A DNA stretch of 64,000 nt from Oscillospiraceae bacterium (GCA_017395085.1 JAFPWF010000034.1:124001-188000), one strand, 5' to 3'; shown: positions 14,748 to 24,123, counted from the stretch's first letter. Numbers and translations are program-made. The notes: generated from the letters alone by a model not told the origin.

Positions 14748-17456
14748 TCATCGAATTTCAGCCGAGAAGCTCTCTTTGAGTGCTTTCAGCACATTCTTTA
14801 CTATTTCATCTGCGTCCGCATCCGTCAGGGTTCCGTCGTCGGAGCGCATGCTCAGGCTGAAGGCAACAGACTTCTTCCCGGCTTCGATGTGATGGCCCTG
14901 ATAGACATCGAAAACCCTGCATTCCACCAGTTTCATTCCGCCTGCTTTTTTAATTACTTCCACCATATCGCCTGCCGGTACTTCAGCAGGACAGACCACG
15001 GCAATATCGCGGCTTACGGCAGGAAACCGCGGAAGCGGTTTGAAGACGGGGGTAGCTCCGCGGAGGCGGAAGAGCGCATCAAATGAAAGCTGCGCGCAGA
15101 AGGCCTCAAAATCAGAAGAATAGTTTCTCATCACACGGGGGTGGATCTGGCCGAGAACGCCAATCGTCTCGCCACTTACGAGAATGTCCGCGCAGCGTCC
15201 GGGATGATATGACGGATTCTCGGCATCTGCCACAAAACGGGCACCCGAAATACCCAAAGAAGAGAGGATTGTCTCTGCCCATCCCTTTACTTTATAAAAG
15301 TTCATATTCGGGCCGTAAGCGCCGAGAGAAAGGGTCTTCGGTTCGTCGGCAAGGCCGTCGGGCCGGGGGTGGTAGGTTCTGCCGATCTCATAGAAATTCG
15401 CGGAAGGATTCCGATAATTATAGTTCCGGGTGAGGATCTCGAGCATGGAGGGAAGAATCGTAGTGCGCATGACGGAGGTATCCTCGCCAAGAGGATTCAG
15501 AATCTTCAGGCTGTTACGGAGCGGAGAGTCTGCCGGAAGGCGGATACGGTCGTAGGCCGAAGGGCTTATGAATGAATAGGTGATAATCTCGTCCATGCCG
15601 AGACTGCGGCATACTTCACCCACCCTGTTCTCACACTGCTGCTCGGGGCTGAAGCCTCCCGCGGAGGCTGCCCCGGAGGTAAAGCGGGTCGGGATGTTGT
15701 TATAGCCGTAAAAACGGGCAACCTCCTCAGCCAGATCACTGTAGTGGACAACGTCGGCGCGCCAGCTGGGGACATGGATGATGGGATTATCGGGAGTGGC
15801 AGTGTCGGCGGAAAAGCCCAGATCCTGCAGAATTTTCAACATCGCAGGGACGGTGAGATCCGTACCAAGAAGACGATTAATCTTTTCGGGATCCAGATGC
15901 AGGACCGTTTCAGGGACCGGGGACGGGTAAGCGTCAATGATTCCCTCCACCACCTCGCCGGCTCCGAGGAGTTCAACCAGCTCGCAGGCGCGCTGGACGG
16001 CCTTCAGGGTGTTTTCGGGATCCAGGCCTTTTTCATATCTCGAGGAGGCGTCTGTTCTCATGCCGAGTGCAGTCGCTGTGCGGCGGATGGATGCCCCGTC
16101 AAAGTTGGCACTCTCAAAGAGTACCATGGCAGTATCTCCAACGATTTCGCTGTTCTCGCCGCCCATGACGCCCGCCACACCGACCGGACGGTCGGTATCG
16201 CAGATGCAGAGCATGGATGTGCTGAGCGGGCGATCTGTACCATCCAAAGTCTTAATGCTTTCTCCCGGTTTCGCCAGACGGACACGGATCTCCGCATTCT
16301 TCACACAGGAGAAATCAAAGGCGTGCATCGGCTGGCCGTATTCCAGCATCACGTAGTTTGTGATATCGACCAGATTGTTGATGGGGCGCATTCCCGCGGC
16401 ACGAATGCGCTCACGCATCCAGGCGGGTGAAGGAGCGATTTTGACGTTCTTCACCATGCGGGCGGTGTACCGACGGCAGAGGGACGGTTCCTCGATGGTG
16501 ATTTTTACCAGGTCTCCGATCTCCCCGCCGGCATCCGCACGAACCACAGGGGTGTGGAGATGCAGCGGTTTCGAGAACGTGACAGCGGCTTCGCGCGCAA
16601 GGCCAAGCATGCAGAGGCAATCCGGGCGGTTTGGAGTAATCTCGAAGTCAACGATGTGGTCGTCATAGCCCAGGAAAGCGCTGAGCTCGGCACCGGGAGT
16701 GAGCTCCACAGGGAAGACGAAAATCCCATCGGGGATGCAGTGCGGGAACTCAGCCTGTTCGGCGCGTAGATCCGCAAGGGTGCAAACCGTACCGCTCTTC
16801 GTATTCAGAGCGACAAGATCGCCGGTATGAAGGTTCGTGCAGGGTGTGCCGACGCGGAGAGGCTCCGCATCCCCGGAGAAGAGATCAACGATCATGCCCC
16901 GAGGGGAGCGGATCGCGGCGTTCACCCGGGCAGCAACGACCGGCCCGAAGATTTTGTCCCCGGGGGCGATGGCGGAAGAAATGCTGGGCTTGTCCGGATT
17001 CAGAGGATGATAGTCCTGCAGGACAGCGGCGGCAGTGATTTCCGCCTCCGGGAAATCATGGGTTGTAAGATTCAGTTCTTTCAGGGAGCAAAGCATTCCC
17101 TGCGATTCGACCCCGCGGAGGCGGCCGGAACGGATCGCCATTCCGTTCGGGAGATGCGCGCCGTCCACGGCCAGTGGAACCAAATCTCCCTGGTGAACGT
17201 TCCAGGCCCCGGTAACCACCTGGTACACTCCATGCGGGCCGGCATCCAACTGTGCAACAAACATATGGTCGGAATCCGGATGCTTTTCGAGCGATAGAAC
17301 CCGGGCGCAGATCACACCGGAGATACTCCTGGTGAGGTCATCGGTTGCCTCCACTTTGGAACCCGAGACGGACATCGCTTCGGCAAATGCGCGGTCACCC
17401 ACCTCTGTGATCGGCAGGTCGATGAATTCATTCAGCCATTTTCTGGAAAGCTTCAT
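14748..17456 (-). CDS. pheT: Phenylalanine-tRNA ligase beta subunit
   Basis: PheT forms the (alpha-beta)2 enzyme that loads phenylalanine onto tRNA-Phe and edits mischarged Tyr. The N-terminal EMAP/tRNA-binding fold (residues about 40-150), the B3/B4 editing region (RRYTARMVKNVKI), B5 and the C-terminal anticodon-binding domain (RFPAVSRDIAVV) are all visible. At 902 aa it is about 100 residues longer than usual. The extra segment lies between the tRNA-binding fold and the ITPNRPDCL motif, roughly residues 145-245. Parts of it (GPVVAARV, NLHTGDLVALNTKSG) look like a second, weak copy of the OB fold seen at VICARVL and NVHQGDLVPLAVDG. The gap to pheS is 17 bp, with overlapping signals. Confidence 0.95.
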   Translation of the reverse strand: MKLSRKWLNEFIDLPITEVGDRAFAEAMSVSGSKVEATDDLTRSISGVICARVLSLEKHPDSDHMFVAQLDAGPHGVYQVVTGAWNVHQGDLVPLAVDGAHLPNGMAIRSGRLRGVESQGMLCSLKELNLTTHDFPEAEITAAAVLQDYHPLNPDKPSISSAIAPGDKIFGPVVAARVNAAIRSPRGMIVDLFSGDAEPLRVGTPCTNLHTGDLVALNTKSGTVCTLADLRAEQAEFPHCIPDGIFVFPVELTPGAELSAFLGYDDHIVDFEITPNRPDCLCMLGLAREAAVTFSKPLHLHTPVVRADAGGEIGDLVKITIEEPSLCRRYTARMVKNVKIAPSPAWMRERIRAAGMRPINNLVDITNYVMLEYGQPMHAFDFSCVKNAEIRVRLAKPGESIKTLDGTDRPLSTSMLCICDTDRPVGVAGVMGGENSEIVGDTAMVLFESANFDGASIRRTATALGMRTDASSRYEKGLDPENTLKAVQRACELVELLGAGEVVEGIIDAYPSPVPETVLHLDPEKINRLLGTDLTVPAMLKILQDLGFSADTATPDNPIIHVPSWRADVVHYSDLAEEVARFYGYNNIPTRFTSGAASAGGFSPEQQCENRVGEVCRSLGMDEIITYSFISPSAYDRIRLPADSPLRNSLKILNPLGEDTSVMRTTILPSMLEILTRNYNYRNPSANFYEIGRTYHPRPDGLADEPKTLSLGAYGPNMNFYKVKGWAETILSSLGISGARFVADAENPSYHPGRCADILVSGETIGVLGQIHPRVMRNYSSDFEAFCAQLSFDALFRLRGATPVFKPLPRFPAVSRDIAVVCPAEVPAGDMVEVIKKAGGMKLVECRVFDVYQGHHIEAGKKSVAFSLSMRSDDGTLTDADADEIVKNVLKALKESFSAEIR

Positions 17457-17473
17457 GTTTTCGCCCCTCCTTC

Positions 17474-18499
17474 TCAGAACTGTTCCAGGAAGCGCACGTC
17501 ATTTTCAAAAATGAGGCGCAGGTCCGTGATCTTGTACTCACCCATCGCAAGTCGTTCCAGTCCCATGCCGAAGGCCCAGCCGGAATACACGTCGGGATCG
17601 ATCCCGCAGCCCGCGAGGACCTTCGGATGCACCATGCCGGCGCCGAGGACTTCGATCCAGCCTTCGCCTTTGCATGTCGGGCAGCCCCGTCCGCCGCATT
17701 TGTGGCACTGGATGTCCAGTTCGCAGCTCGGTTCAGTAAACGGGAAGTGGTGCGGGCGAAAACGCGTCACGGTTCCCTTGCCGTAGATCTTCTCCACCAC
17801 CAGGTTCAGCGTCGCCTTGAGATCGGACATTGTGACACCCTTATCGATGACCATTCCCTCGATCTGATGAAACATCGGAGAGTGCGTCGCGTCAACTTCG
17901 TCTTTCCTGTACACGCGTCCCGGTGCGATCATCCGGATCGGGAGCGGCTTCGTTTCCATTGCGTGGATCTGCATCGGGGAAGTCTGCGTACGCAGCAGCA
18001 CGCGCGAGTCCGGTGTGAAGTAGAAAGTGTCCGTCCAGTCGCGGGAGGGATGGGATTCTTCAATGTTCAGCTTCGTAAAGTTGTACTCGGCGAGTTCGAC
18101 CTCCGGCCCGTCTACAATCTCAAATCCCATTGACAGGAAGATCGATTTGATCTGGTCGAGGACGTTGTACATCGGGTGCTTGTGTCCCAGAACTGCCGGC
18201 GTACCCGGCAGCGTCACATCCAGTGCTTCCTCCCGCAGGCGTGCCTCCAGAAGAGCTTCCTTCAGTGCCGCACGGCGCTGTTCGAGTGCCGTTTCCAGTT
18301 CGGCACGGAGCTGGTTTGCAAGCTGCCCCATTCTCGGGCGTTCCTCCGCCGACAGTTTTCCCATCTGGCGCAGGATGCCCGTCAGTTCCCCCTTTTTCCC
18401 GAGATAGCGTACGCGCAGGCTTTCCAGCGAATCGACATCTTCGCTCTCCAGAATTGCCTTCAGCGCTGCTTCCCGCATGTTCTGCATCATTTCTCTCAT
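17474..18499 (-). CDS. pheS: Phenylalanine-tRNA ligase alpha subunit
   Basis: PheS is the catalytic alpha subunit (341 aa, normal length). The N-terminal coiled coil is followed by class II motifs: motif 1 near MGFEIVDGPEVE, motif 2 near RTQTSPMQIHAM and FHQIEGM, and motif 3 GMGLERLAMG near the C-terminus. The ATG at 18499 gives the expected N-terminus; the frame is open upstream into the T-box terminator region, which is not coding. It is the first gene of a pheST operon under the T-box at 18555-18790. Confidence 0.96.
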   Translation of the reverse strand: MREMMQNMREAALKAILESEDVDSLESLRVRYLGKKGELTGILRQMGKLSAEERPRMGQLANQLRAELETALEQRRAALKEALLEARLREEALDVTLPGTPAVLGHKHPMYNVLDQIKSIFLSMGFEIVDGPEVELAEYNFTKLNIEESHPSRDWTDTFYFTPDSRVLLRTQTSPMQIHAMETKPLPIRMIAPGRVYRKDEVDATHSPMFHQIEGMVIDKGVTMSDLKATLNLVVEKIYGKGTVTRFRPHHFPFTEPSCELDIQCHKCGGRGCPTCKGEGWIEVLGAGMVHPKVLAGCGIDPDVYSGWAFGMGLERLAMGEYKITDLRLIFENDVRFLEQF

Positions 18500-18554
18500 C
18501 GTCTTTGATCCTCTTTCCTGCAGCTTTCGCTGTTTGTTTTCACACTGCGGCATC

Positions 18555-18790
18555 CAACAAAAAAGCTCCCGTCCTGCATAACAGGACGAAAGCAAACTTC
18601 CGCGGTACCACCTGTTTTCGGCATCAATTGCCGCAACTCATAAGGGCTTGACGCGCCCGTACGCCGGGGATTGGCCGGAGCTCCCGGGCGAACCAAACAC
18701 CGCTTTTCGAAGGGGCTTACAGCCGATGACCCCTACTCTCTGCCGAAATGCACTGTGTTATTTTCCCGTTCACAGCTTTTGAGTTTTCAA
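18555..18790 (-). promoter_or_regulatory. T-box riboswitch controlling pheST
   Basis: Read on the minus strand, the leader has the AGAGAGTAG (AGTA-box) region near 18740, then the conserved T-box AGGTGGTACCGCGG (18600-18613). It is followed by a terminator hairpin, CGTCCTG (18570-18576 complement) with CAGGACG (18582-18588), and GGAGCTTTTTT. T-boxes bind uncharged tRNA and then let transcription continue. The specifier codon should be a Phe codon (TTC or TTT). I can see candidate TTC triplets but cannot fold stem I well enough to choose. A possible promoter is TTGCAA (18822-18827) with GATACT (18801-18806), but the spacing is only 15 bp. Confidence 0.92.
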
Positions 18791-18922
18791 CAAACGTGAG
18801 AGTATCACAAAGCAGCGTGTTTTGCAAGGTTTTTTTATCCCGGTTTCTTGCATTCACGAATGGATTATGATAAAACAGAAGCGATCAAACAAATCACTTC
18901 AACTGTTAAGGAGCTGAACAGC

Positions 18923-19954
18923 ATGAGTGAAAAACTGAACCTCGCATGTGATTATATGCAGGGCGCGCACCCCGCCATTCTCAAACGGATGGCTGAAAAC
19001 AATCTCGTCAAATCCGGCGTCTACGGATATGATGCGTTTTCCGATTCCGCCAAGGCAAAAATCCGGGAAGCCTGCCAGGCTCCGGATGCGGATATCTGGT
19101 TTCTGGTCGGCGGAACACAGACGAACGCCACCGTGCTGGATGCCGTTCTTGCTCCCTATGAGGGCGTTATTTCAGCGGAAACCGGGCACATTTGCATCCA
19201 TGAAGCCGGCGCCATTGAACACGGCGGACATAAGGTGCTTGCTCTCCCCGGTACAGACGGCAAAATCACAGCAGAGCAGATCCAGGCCTGCATTGACAAA
19301 TACTGGAGTGACGGGAACCATGAACATGTGGTGATGCCCGGAGCAGTTTATCTTTCACAGCCGACGGAGGTCGGGACGCTATACTCGCTGCAGGAGTTGG
19401 AGGATATCAGCAGGATCTGCCATCATGGCGGTCTGCGGCTGTATGTGGACGGAGCCCGCCTCGCCTACGCCCTTGCCTGTCCGGAAAATGATGTAACGCT
19501 GCCGGATCTTGCCAGGCTCTGCGATGTCTTTTACATTGGCGGCACGAAATGCGGATCGCTGCTGGGAGAAGCCGTGGTTTTCCCGAAGCGTGCCATCCCG
19601 CACTTTTTCTCCATTGTCAAGCAGCATGGCGCCGTGCTTGCCAAAGGCTTTGTGGCAGGATTGCAGTTTGATACGCTGTTTACCGACAATCTGTACTTTG
19701 AGATCGGCCGCACAGGCATTGACACTGCAAACCGAATCCGCCAGACACTGCAGGGCAAAGGATATATCCTTCCTTTTAACTCCCCCACCAACCAGATTTT
19801 TGTCCTTCTGGATCAGACAAAGCTGGACGAGCTTTCCGAAAAGATCGAGATGAGTTTCTGGGACAAGCCCGACGCCGAGCATACCATCATGCGTTTCGTC
19901 ACCAGTTGGGCAACCACCGAAGAGGATGTGGAGGGGCTGAAACTGCTTCTTTAA
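18923..19954 (+). CDS. ltaE: Low-specificity L-threonine aldolase
   Basis: This 343-aa PLP enzyme cleaves L-threonine or L-allo-threonine to glycine and acetaldehyde. The beta-eliminating lyase fold is recognised from SGVYGYD, FLVGGTQTNA, ETGHICIHEAGAIE, LYVDGARLAYA and the PLP lysine in YIGGTKCG. The start is the ATG at 18923, with AAGGAG 9 nt upstream; the frame is open to 18848, but those 25 residues have no matching signal. It is divergent from pheST and is followed by a strong terminator. Confidence 0.92.
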   Translation: MSEKLNLACDYMQGAHPAILKRMAENNLVKSGVYGYDAFSDSAKAKIREACQAPDADIWFLVGGTQTNATVLDAVLAPYEGVISAETGHICIHEAGAIEHGGHKVLALPGTDGKITAEQIQACIDKYWSDGNHEHVVMPGAVYLSQPTEVGTLYSLQELEDISRICHHGGLRLYVDGARLAYALACPENDVTLPDLARLCDVFYIGGTKCGSLLGEAVVFPKRAIPHFFSIVKQHGAVLAKGFVAGLQFDTLFTDNLYFEIGRTGIDTANRIRQTLQGKGYILPFNSPTNQIFVLLDQTKLDELSEKIEMSFWDKPDAEHTIMRFVTSWATTEEDVEGLKLLL

Positions 19955-19982
19955 CGCAGTTCAGGCTAAACGGCGAATAAGC

Positions 19983-20015
19983 AAAAGCTGTGAACCGCTT
20001 TGGTTCGCAGCTTTT
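19983..20015 (+). terminator. Terminator after ltaE
   Basis: AAAAGCTGTGAACC (19983-19996) pairs with GGTTCGCAGCTTTT (20002-20015), with one G-U pair, and a T run follows. Confidence 0.88.
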
Positions 20016-20112
20016 TATTCTGATGAACAGGAACCAAACACTCGTCTCTAAAACGGCAAAAAGTGCCCTGAAAGCTTCACTGACTGTGTTTTGATAACTT
20101 TTCGTTGTTGAG

Positions 20113-20141
20113 TTGACATAACATTCATGTTATAGTGTAAT
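20113..20141 (+). promoter_or_regulatory. Promoter with a palindrome in its spacer
   Basis: The -35 is TTGACA (20113-20118), the spacer is 17 bp, and the -10 is TGTAAT (20136-20141). The spacer contains the inverted repeat ATAACAT-TC-ATGTTAT (20118-20133), a good candidate repressor operator. It drives the small membrane protein gene and its downstream partner. Confidence 0.65.
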
Positions 20142-20172
20142 AGCAGGTATCTGTACAACTCTGAAAGAAAGG

Positions 20173-20412
20173 ATGCTGATTGCCGTGTCGGCTATCTGGA
20201 CTGTTCTGTTTGTGATTGCAGCAGCTGCCATCAGCTATTATGTGGCGAAAGAGTTTTATAAGGCTGCTGTTGCGCGCGGCTGGCCGGAGAAAAAGTATTT
20301 CTGGATCTGTTTTCTTCTGCCGCCAGCAGGGTATCTCCTTGTAATTGCCCTGCCAGACCGCGGAGGTCCCGCGAGGGGATCCTTCGTCAGCACTGATCTT
20401 CCGGAGCTTTAG
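20173..20412 (+). CDS. Small membrane protein
   Basis: This 79-aa protein has an N-terminal hydrophobic helix (residues 5-25), a basic loop (KEFYKAAVARGWPEKK), a second helix (residues about 43-62, YFWICFLLPPAGYLLVIAL) and a short tail. That gives a two-helix hairpin in the membrane. It shares the promoter at 20113-20141 with the next gene, only 3 bp apart. No family is recognised. Confidence 0.65.
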   Translation: MLIAVSAIWTVLFVIAAAAISYYVAKEFYKAAVARGWPEKKYFWICFLLPPAGYLLVIALPDRGGPARGSFVSTDLPEL

Positions 20413-20415
20413 GAT

Positions 20416-22410
20416 ATGGCAGACCGTTTTACAAAGCTGTACGCATCGGAAACGATCCCGTATATACAGGATATGCCGGTTCTTCTGATGGCCGGTTCAC
20501 TACTGCGGGACGCCTATTCCGGTGAACTGATCACACAGCTGAGACTGCACAGCCTGAGCATCAAACCGATCAAGGCCATTACGGTACTGATTCAAATGCT
20601 GGACATCTCGGGCGAAAAACTGGAACCTGAAGTGCGGCACCAGTATCTTGACCTCAATCTGGTACAGGATGATGAAATCGGCCGTGAGACAGCAATCATT
20701 CTCCCCCGTCGGGACGCCCGCTCCTTCCGGGCTACGGTGGAAGATGTTATTTTCGAGGACAACAGCCGCTGGCATTCCGAAACCGATACAGTCTGGGAGC
20801 AACTGCCGAAGCTGCAGAAGCTGGAAGAAGCATACGGTGATGAGCAGATCGCCGAGCAGTTCCGAATTGCTTTCGGAGCTGACTGCAGGTATTTGCCCGC
20901 CGCAGAGAGTGACCTGTGGTTCTGCACCTGCGGTGCGGTGAACCGGGTCAGCGAAGATCATTGCCACCGCTGCCGCCGGGTATGCTCGGCACTGCTGAGT
21001 GTGAATACCGATTCTCTGCGGCAGGAAGCGTCAAGCCGGCTTGTTCTGGAAGAACAGCGTATAGCCGAAGAGCAGGCGGGCGCCAGAGAACGGCACAAAA
21101 AATGGCTGAAGGCAGCTGTCATAATCCTTCCGCTTCTGATTCTGGCAGCCGGACTGCTGAAAGTGATGCCCGGATATCTGCAGCAGCGCAGGGATTACCG
21201 GAATGCGGAATCCTTGCTTGCCATGGGGTATTACGAGCAGGCTTCAGATGCATTTTCGGCACTCGGCAATTATCGTGACAGTGCGGAACAGGGGGAAAAG
21301 AATGTTCCCTATCAGCGCGCACTGCATCTCCTGGCAAGCGCTGATGCCGATGATGCCTCCGCTTTAAGGCTGATCGGGCGTTCCCGCGCAGATCTGTCTG
21401 AACAGGTCACTGCGGCCATGCTGCTCTACCAGGCCGCAGCAGAAGAATTTGAAGCGCTGGACGGTTACCGTGACTGTGCAGACTGCATCATCCGCTGTCA
21501 GGAGGGCATTCAGGAAGAGGAGCATGCCGTTCTGCAGTGCGCATACGATGCAGCCTTGCAGCAGTTGGAGGAGCTGAATTACAGTCAGGCCCGGCTTCAA
21601 TTTCTGGCACTGGAAAACTTTGAAAACAGTATCGACATGGCAAAAGAAGCTGTTTATCGGAAAGCGCACGGCCTTTATGAGTATATCTGCCGCTATGATG
21701 TGCGCCAGGTTTATGCAGATCTGAGCATCAGCCCGGACCGGGGAAGCAGTTTTGTCATTCCGAAAGACGCCGCACTTTCCATGGGCAGCCAATGCGTCAC
21801 AGATCTGTATGAAGCCTGCGGCAATGATCCGGTGGATGTAAACCTCTCCGATGAACACGGGCAGAGCATGAAGCCGCTGGCGGCCTGTGTCACTGAACTC
21901 TTTGAAGATCTGGACGGTTACCGCGACAGCGCAGACTGCCTTGCGGGGATCCTGGACGCCACAGACTATACCAAAGATTTCTTCATGCTCTGTGAGACCG
22001 GCGACCTGAACGGTGCCATGGAATGGCTGAATTCCTATGAAGGAGAATTCAGCGACCGCGATGTCTGGAAAGCACGGCTGCAGCTTTATCTCCCCTTCTG
22101 CACAAGCTGGTCCCTTTACAGCGGAGATGCTACCGTGATCCCTCTGACCATGGGGCGAGGAAACCGGTGTACTAGCTGCAGCACGCGCGTACTCTTCCGG
22201 GACAGCAGTCCTGTATTGCGGCTCTCAGCAAATGACGGTGAGGAATACTATTTCGATCTGTATGCGGAACCTGATGACGTTTTCTTTGCCAATTATGACA
22301 ATCCCGCCTATCGGTACATTCTGGTTATCAACAATGTCGGCCGGATGTCCTATATCAAATATGATACCGACGGAAACCTGATTACCAGCTGCGAGTATAC
22401 TGGCAGCTGA
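20416..22410 (+). CDS. Zinc-ribbon membrane protein with TPR-like repeats
   Basis: This 664-aa protein has an N-terminal domain of about 165 residues without a clear match. A zinc ribbon follows, with Cys-x-Cys and Cys-x2-Cys pairs (FCTCGAVN...CHRCRRVC, near residues 175-195), then a charged coiled-coil stretch and a membrane helix near residues 230-250 (AAVIILPLLILAAGLLKV). The rest has at least three motifs of the YYEQASDAFSALGNYRDSAEQ type, TPR-like repeats common in clostridial proteins. It shares a promoter and operon with the small membrane protein. Together with the gene at 4744-5418 it suggests a group of zinc-ribbon membrane proteins in this organism. The function is unknown. Confidence 0.7.
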   Translation: MADRFTKLYASETIPYIQDMPVLLMAGSLLRDAYSGELITQLRLHSLSIKPIKAITVLIQMLDISGEKLEPEVRHQYLDLNLVQDDEIGRETAIILPRRDARSFRATVEDVIFEDNSRWHSETDTVWEQLPKLQKLEEAYGDEQIAEQFRIAFGADCRYLPAAESDLWFCTCGAVNRVSEDHCHRCRRVCSALLSVNTDSLRQEASSRLVLEEQRIAEEQAGARERHKKWLKAAVIILPLLILAAGLLKVMPGYLQQRRDYRNAESLLAMGYYEQASDAFSALGNYRDSAEQGEKNVPYQRALHLLASADADDASALRLIGRSRADLSEQVTAAMLLYQAAAEEFEALDGYRDCADCIIRCQEGIQEEEHAVLQCAYDAALQQLEELNYSQARLQFLALENFENSIDMAKEAVYRKAHGLYEYICRYDVRQVYADLSISPDRGSSFVIPKDAALSMGSQCVTDLYEACGNDPVDVNLSDEHGQSMKPLAACVTELFEDLDGYRDSADCLAGILDATDYTKDFFMLCETGDLNGAMEWLNSYEGEFSDRDVWKARLQLYLPFCTSWSLYSGDATVIPLTMGRGNRCTSCSTRVLFRDSSPVLRLSANDGEEYYFDLYAEPDDVFFANYDNPAYRYILVINNVGRMSYIKYDTDGNLITSCEYTGS

Positions 22411-22468
22411 CAGGATTCTTCTGCGCCGGACTGTTCGCGGCCGCGCATTCCGCTCCCGTTTCCTGCAA

Positions 22469-23266
22469 CTACTCCTTGCTGACTTGAGATGAGGGCGGCG
22501 TTTGGATTTGGCTTTTGCCCAAATAAACAGGGATGCCGACATTCGAATCTTCCGCTTCGTTCTTCCGGATTTCACTCATATATCCTGCCGTGATGATACC
22601 TGCAGGAAGTGCAACAATCGCGATACCGAGCACCGAAGATAGCATGGTGATCATACGTCCCATAACGGTAACGGGATAAATGTCGCCGTAGCCCACCGTG
22701 GTCAGAGATACCGTCGCCCAGTAAACGGCATCAAAAAAGGTCTGGAAGGAATCCGGTTCCACATTGAAAATGACCAGCGCGGAGATCAGAATGTAAGCCA
22801 CGGCCAGTGTAACAACTGCCACCAGAGAGTTTTTGGAGGAACGAATCACATTTCCGATGATGATAAAATTATTGGAGTAGCGCAGTCCCTTGAAGACCCG
22901 CAGCACGCGCAGGGCACGGACCATACGCAGAACGCGAAGAACCTTGAAGCTCCTGCTGATGACCGACAGGGACGGCAGGATCGAAACCAGATCGACAATC
23001 GCCATCATGGAAAACGGATACCGCACAAAAGACGCGACTGATTTTTGCTCAAATTTATAATCTGCCGTCATCCACCGGAGCAGATAGTCGATGATGAAAA
23101 TCACCATCGCTGTCTTGTCCAGGATATAAAAAAAACTGCTCTCCGTCTTGAATCCCAGAGGAATCAGGCTGGCAATAATCACCACAATCATGAAAACATC
23201 ATAGATTTGGCTGAGCCTGTCATCTCCCTGTGATTTTTCGATAATTTCGAAAATCCGTTTTCTCAT
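22469..23266 (-). CDS. Voltage-gated-type potassium channel
   Basis: This 265-aa protein is a six-helix K+ channel of the Kv type (pfam ion transport). S4 is clear from Arg/Lys at regular intervals in SFKVLRVLRMVRALRVLRVF. The pore selectivity filter is TTVGYGDIYP near residue 192, and S6 is followed by a polar tail. The start is the ATG at 23266 with GCAGGAAA upstream; the frame is open for 62 further residues, but they are basic and non-conserved. It is convergent with the zinc-ribbon TPR gene. Confidence 0.93.
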   Translation of the reverse strand: MRKRIFEIIEKSQGDDRLSQIYDVFMIVVIIASLIPLGFKTESSFFYILDKTAMVIFIIDYLLRWMTADYKFEQKSVASFVRYPFSMMAIVDLVSILPSLSVISRSFKVLRVLRMVRALRVLRVFKGLRYSNNFIIIGNVIRSSKNSLVAVVTLAVAYILISALVIFNVEPDSFQTFFDAVYWATVSLTTVGYGDIYPVTVMGRMITMLSSVLGIAIVALPAGIITAGYMSEIRKNEAEDSNVGIPVYLGKSQIQTPPSSQVSKE

Positions 23267-23310
23267 TCTGTTTCCTGCCTTTCCGCATCTTGCTTTATCT
23301 GAATTATAGC

Positions 23311-23350
23311 AAAAAGCCGCCGAATCAGACAAGCCTGATTCAGCGGCTTT
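23311..23350 (-). terminator. Terminator after the DUF1538/PII operon
   Basis: The arms GCCGCCGAATCAG (from about 23316) and CTGATTCAGCGGC (23335-23347) form a 13-bp stem with one mismatch. On the minus strand it ends in GGCGGCTTTTTGC. It terminates the upstream PII-like gene and separates it from the K+ channel. Confidence 0.85.
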
Positions 23351-23363
23351 CACGTTTTCTGAT

Positions 23364-23717
23364 TCAGTTCTCTTTGCTTTCGGCCTGAACTTCCTGTGCT
23401 TTGCCAAAGTCTTTGAGGCCGACCGCTTTTTCAACCGGCATGGAGAAGGCAATTCCCTGTCCTTCGGTATTCAGCCCGGCAAAATCGTAGATGTAACGAA
23501 GCACATCATCCTTGATTTCCTTCGGGACAAGAAGCATCACGATTTCCTTCTCCGGCTGGATATTGATCTTGAACTGTTCCTGCGCTTCACGGCCTGCGAT
23601 ACCGCGGCCCTTCAGGATCGTTCCGCCGCTTGCACCGGCTTTTCTAGCCGCGAACATCACCGTATCCGCAAAACCTGCATTGATGATGCAGAAAATCAAC
23701 TCATATTTTTTATCCAT
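23364..23717 (-). CDS. PII-like signalling protein (second of a pair)
   Basis: This 117-aa protein has the ferredoxin-like PII fold pattern, with the strand YELIFCIINAGFADTVMFAARKAGASGGTIL typical of PII-like sensors. Canonical PII features (Tyr51 of the T-loop and a BXGX nucleotide-site set) are not clear, so it is a PII-like and not a GlnB/GlnK protein. It overlaps the upstream PII-like gene by 14 nt and is last in the DUF1538 operon, so it probably modulates the transporter. The ligand is unknown. Confidence 0.8.
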   Translation of the reverse strand: MDKKYELIFCIINAGFADTVMFAARKAGASGGTILKGRGIAGREAQEQFKINIQPEKEIVMLLVPKEIKDDVLRYIYDFAGLNTEGQGIAFSMPVEKAVGLKDFGKAQEVQAESKEN

Positions 23718-24123
23718 TGTCGCCCTCCTTCAGCATTCGCTGGTCGTTGCTTAAAAACGCATAACTCAGGATCCCAATGACACTTGAAAGAGGAACCGTA
23801 AAAGCAACACCGGTATCGCGGTTAACACTGTGAAAGCGCTCCTCCAATGCCGCCAGGATCATATCCACCTTGTCTTCCCGTACAACACTGAAAATCACGC
23901 TGCGTTTGTCCTTCAGACCCAGAAATTCCACCAGGTTCGCTTCCGCAGTTCCGTTTCCGACGATAGCCAGCTGCAGATTTGCGCCAAATGTCTGCTGAAG
24001 ATAATCTGAGAAGAAGGTTCCCTTTCCCTTTTGAACAATTGTGACCAGCAGCACCAGGCGGTTTGGTGCCGAGGATCCATTTTTTGCACTGCCAGCCGGC
24101 TTTTTTCCCTGATTCTCAGCCAT
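23710..24123 (-). CDS. PII-like signalling protein (first of a pair)
   Basis: This 137-aa protein has an N-terminal low-complexity tail (about 20 residues), then a PII-like core (LVLLVTIVQKGKGTFFSDYLQQTFGANLQLAIVGNG). It ends with VAFTVPLSSVIGILSYAF. It differs clearly from the downstream PII-like protein. The start is the ATG at 24123, overlapping the DUF1538 stop by 8 nt, with GGGGAG 7 nt upstream; a TTG two codons earlier is possible. Overlapping genes suggest translational coupling and fixed stoichiometry. Confidence 0.8.
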   Translation of the reverse strand: MAENQGKKPAGSAKNGSSAPNRLVLLVTIVQKGKGTFFSDYLQQTFGANLQLAIVGNGTAEANLVEFLGLKDKRSVIFSVVREDKVDMILAALEERFHSVNRDTGVAFTVPLSSVIGILSYAFLSNDQRMLKEGDNG

